DNA of 64,000 nucleotides from Trichoplax sp. H2 (taxonomy: Eukaryota; Placozoa; Uniplacotomia; Trichoplacea), in assembly GCA_003344405.1 (NCBI GenBank), contig NOWV01000175.1:62001-126000 (forward strand), in the 5' to 3' direction. The translations under genes were made by a program, and so were the position numbers. The notes under the pieces were generated by a model, which had not been told where the DNA came from, made no database searches, and saw nothing but the letters and a program-made list of their open reading frames with translations. Positions 61,974 to 64,000 of the stretch are shown here, in pieces (positions within the stretch are counted from its first letter, which is position 1; each line of letters opens with the position of its first letter).

Positions 61974-62537
61974 TTAATCTAGTGTAGATAGATTTATTCT
62001 CTCTTTAGGACTTAAAGCATCTATCAGAAATTCTGTATCACCACGACGCTTTTTCCTATTCGATTCTTCATCCATTGCATCCATAGAATGGAAGATTTCA
62101 TCTTCGCAGCGATAATCCTCTTGTATTTGTATGAGCAGCTGATTTAACTGAATTTTGGTTTTTGCATTTCCAACTAGGTCATCGACGATGGCGCTAACAT
62201 ACTTGGCTAAGCAATTGAAGCATTTAACTAGACTTTTGCATTCCTCATCGACTGCATTTTCAAAACGTTCACGATTATTACAACTCTGACATAATGCAGT
62301 CTGATTTCGACCAGTCCACCGACAATGCTTACACACGTAATGACAGCATAATTTGGATTTTACTGGAAAGACCACCAATCTTCTACACCATGTGCATATC
62401 ATGAGTTGCTGAAAGCGTCTGCAAGACTCTAACAATTCGCTGCAGCTGGTTTCCGACGGTGGTTGTGTTAATAACCGGCAAAGTTCAACGTAGACACTAA
62501 CAGCTACGCTCTTTCTACTTTTTGCCATAGGAATCAT
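61974..62537 (-). CDS. MSL2-like RING finger protein, short, intronless
   Basis: An open frame of 187 residues. A RING domain is visible: Cys48, Cys51, Cys64, His66, Cys69, Cys72, Cys83 and Cys86 (CTWC, then CCHYVCKHC, then CQSC), matching the C-x2-C-x12-C-x-H-x2-C-x2-C-x10-C-x2-C spacing of MSL2, the E3 ubiquitin ligase of the male-specific-lethal histone acetyltransferase complex. The flanking helices (YVELCRLLTQ before; FENAVDEECKSLVKCFNCLAKYVSAI after) also fit the MSL2 N-terminal region, which binds MSL1. A basic patch (RKKRR) lies near the end. It lacks the long linker and CXC DNA-binding domain of MSL2. Either Met1 or Met4 may be the start. A spliced continuation cannot be excluded (a GTGATA donor-like site follows AAAAAGCGTCG). 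Confidence 0.72.
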   Translation of the reverse strand: MIPMAKSRKSVAVSVYVELCRLLTQPPSETSCSELLESCRRFQQLMICTWCRRLVVFPVKSKLCCHYVCKHCRWTGRNQTALCQSCNNRERFENAVDEECKSLVKCFNCLAKYVSAIVDDLVGNAKTKIQLNQLLIQIQEDYRCEDEIFHSMDAMDEESNRKKRRGDTEFLIDALSPKERINLSTLD

Positions 62538-64000
62538 TTTTGGTACATGACTAATTGTGACGGTTGGGAGTCAATGCTGGGCTAGTACGATAATAATGCT
62601 GCCTTGAGATGTTGTTGGCAATCCAGTTAATGATCTGTAATAGAATGAATTCAATTCAAATAGGGTTGAGGTTATCAGAAGGTTATTAAAACAGTCCATT
62701 ATAGCCTAGCTAATTACTCATTCTAACTTTAGCTTTGATATTTTAATAAAAATATTATGCTATTTGTAAAGTAGGTTAGTCATGATTGTCTATTTTATTG
62801 AAAGCAGTTATCAGTACAAGAATTATTGTAGGGCTACTTTAACCCTTTAAGAAGTGGTACTGAATATCATCAAGTACAACAATATACGAGTACTATTGTT
62901 GATTAGATTCAACTCGGACTTCATCGCGTAGGTACTTAGCCATTCCTGCGAATTTTGATATCTTTAAAAAAGGCCAATGAGCTCTTAGCATCATGGCTTC
63001 CATCGACTAAGCACTGTACTGTATATGAACAAGTGTGTTGCGTGTAGAATCCATTCGATTTTTAGTAGCTAGTATACAGTAAGTTGTAGTTCTATCAAGC
63101 AGAATGATTGCGAATTTCCAAGGGGGCAACATCTCATGGTAGTGAATGACAAATTGTTGATTACCAATAAACAGATGTAGAGAATGGGTTTTGTAGCCTC
63201 TTCTCATCTGCGATTTCTTTAGTAAAGATAGCCGACTATTCTACGTTACATGGTGCTCACTTCCTACAGTATTACTTTTATCATCCATTACACTACAGGG
63301 AATTAGCAGAAGTCGCTGTACTGATCTATTTCTTATCCATCACTTTAAATGTCGTTTTTCATTTAGACGATACTACAGTATGCTAGACTATAGCTATAGT
63401 ATTTATTGAATCATACTACGATACAGGCTCTTCGAGAAGATAAGAGAATCACTCGATCAGTTCCCTTGCTCTACTTATTGGGGACCTTATAGCGATAGGC
63501 AAGATTGTGGTGATTTCAGTCAATGCATAAAATTAGAAAGTTACTCCATTGATGACACAGTTTACGTAGCGGATTCAACTTGCAAGTCAAGAAGGTAGAA
63601 CAAAGTTGATCGCCTTACAGCCACTCCGAGCTCCAAGTCTACTCCAATGGTAGCACTCATCGTATCCAAAGTAGGAAGAAAATAGACTCAAGTTCAAGTA
63701 TACTGTTGGATGAGTCGAAAGACTTTATTCAACCGATCCAGGTAGAATTATCTCACGCAGTAGCTTACCATCATGGCAATATCAGTAGCAATTGATTGAC
63801 TGTGAATCAATATCTCTATTCGATCCTAGTTGAATCTAGTGGACTATCATGTCAGCAAGTTTGACTATTTGAAGTGATACTGCAGTACTTAAGAGTAATG
63901 CCATTTCCGATTGATCCTAATTCAATCTGCAATGGCGTTAGCTACCATGACAGTCAGCCCTATGATTTGAACTAATAGCGTGCAAACTATCTTGGATCGA
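62538..64000. other. right edge; no complete gene
   Basis: AT-rich spacer upstream of the MSL2-like gene. A minus-strand frame at 63007-63207 (66 codons) has no recognised relative. The only coding-like item is the cysteine-containing plus-strand frame listed separately. TACAGTA words (63011, 63074, 63376) are sparse. Confidence 0.4.
63410..63598 (+). CDS. possible exon, cysteine-containing, unidentified
   Basis: A 62-codon stretch open from a TGA to a TAG, with an acceptor-like ATACAG at about 63422-63427 and a donor-like AG/GTAGAA at its end. It includes FPCSTYWGPYSDRQDCGDFS and then QCIKLESYSIDD, Cys-rich and polar like an extracellular domain. The W-G-P-Y-S word vaguely recalls thrombospondin type 1 repeats but the Cys spacing does not fit. 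Low confidence. Confidence 0.22.
   Translation: MILRYRLFEKIRESLDQFPCSTYWGPYSDRQDCGDFSQCIKLESYSIDDTVYVADSTCKSRR

Noticed and set aside
63410-63598. thrombospondin type 1 repeat
   Set aside because: Only one Trp and a Cys spacing that does not match; kept as an unidentified candidate exon.
1-64000. tRNA, rRNA or other structural RNA genes; transposase or reverse-transcriptase genes
   Set aside because: None was recognised by eye on either strand. A covariance-model or protein search was not possible, so absence is not proven.

Overview
The window is nuclear DNA of an animal: AT-rich, with short canonical GT-AG introns and metazoan gene families. The intron-dense, compact genes, the very AT-rich spacers and the gene set would fit a placozoan (Trichoplax/Hoilungia-like). 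That assignment is an inference, because no marker gene or database search was available. There are no operons and no ribosome binding sites to report; each gene has its own spliced transcript.

Gene-rich left half (about 2.5-35.4 kb). An orphan Thr/Pro-rich exon lies at 2.6 kb. Cytosolic methionyl-tRNA synthetase (MARS1, minus strand, 3.9-9.7 kb, about 25 exons) is head-to-head with mitochondrial ribosomal protein L32 (MRPL32, plus, 10.7-11.3 kb). A zinc transporter of the SLC30A2/3/4/8 group (minus, 13.0-17.0 kb, 7 exons) follows; its upstream DNA carries four CACGTG boxes and several simple repeats. CDK5RAP3 (plus, 18.4-23.3 kb) is the UFMylation/ER-phagy adaptor. Its first large intron holds a 74-bp tandem repeat, an assembly gap of 20 N, and a second copy of the same exon that looks like an assembly duplication. 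ATF2/ATF7 (minus, 25.5-29.9 kb, 9 exons) has its zinc finger, TPTP phospho-site and bZIP, with a perfect CRE about 385 bp upstream of its start codon. An ERICH2-like acidic protein (plus, 33.3-35.4 kb, 7 exons) closes this half.

Gene-poor right half (35.4-64 kb). It contains a single-exon class A GPCR (minus, 40.7-41.7 kb) and an intronless MSL2-like RING protein (minus, 62.0-62.5 kb). Between them lies about 20 kb of degenerate tandem arrays with different periods (about 165, 75, 172 and 83 bp), broken by a 0.9-kb open frame with two in-frame TAG codons. A palindromic family built on TACTGTACAGTA is common from 10 to 33 kb and I saw little of it in the right half.

The genes do not form one pathway. 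Themes are translation (MARS1, MRPL32), ER and zinc homeostasis (CDK5RAP3, SLC30A), stress transcription (ATF2/7) and signalling or chromatin (GPCR, MSL2-like). Exon boundaries were read by eye from splice sites, reading phase and family knowledge; those given to the base were checked for phase.
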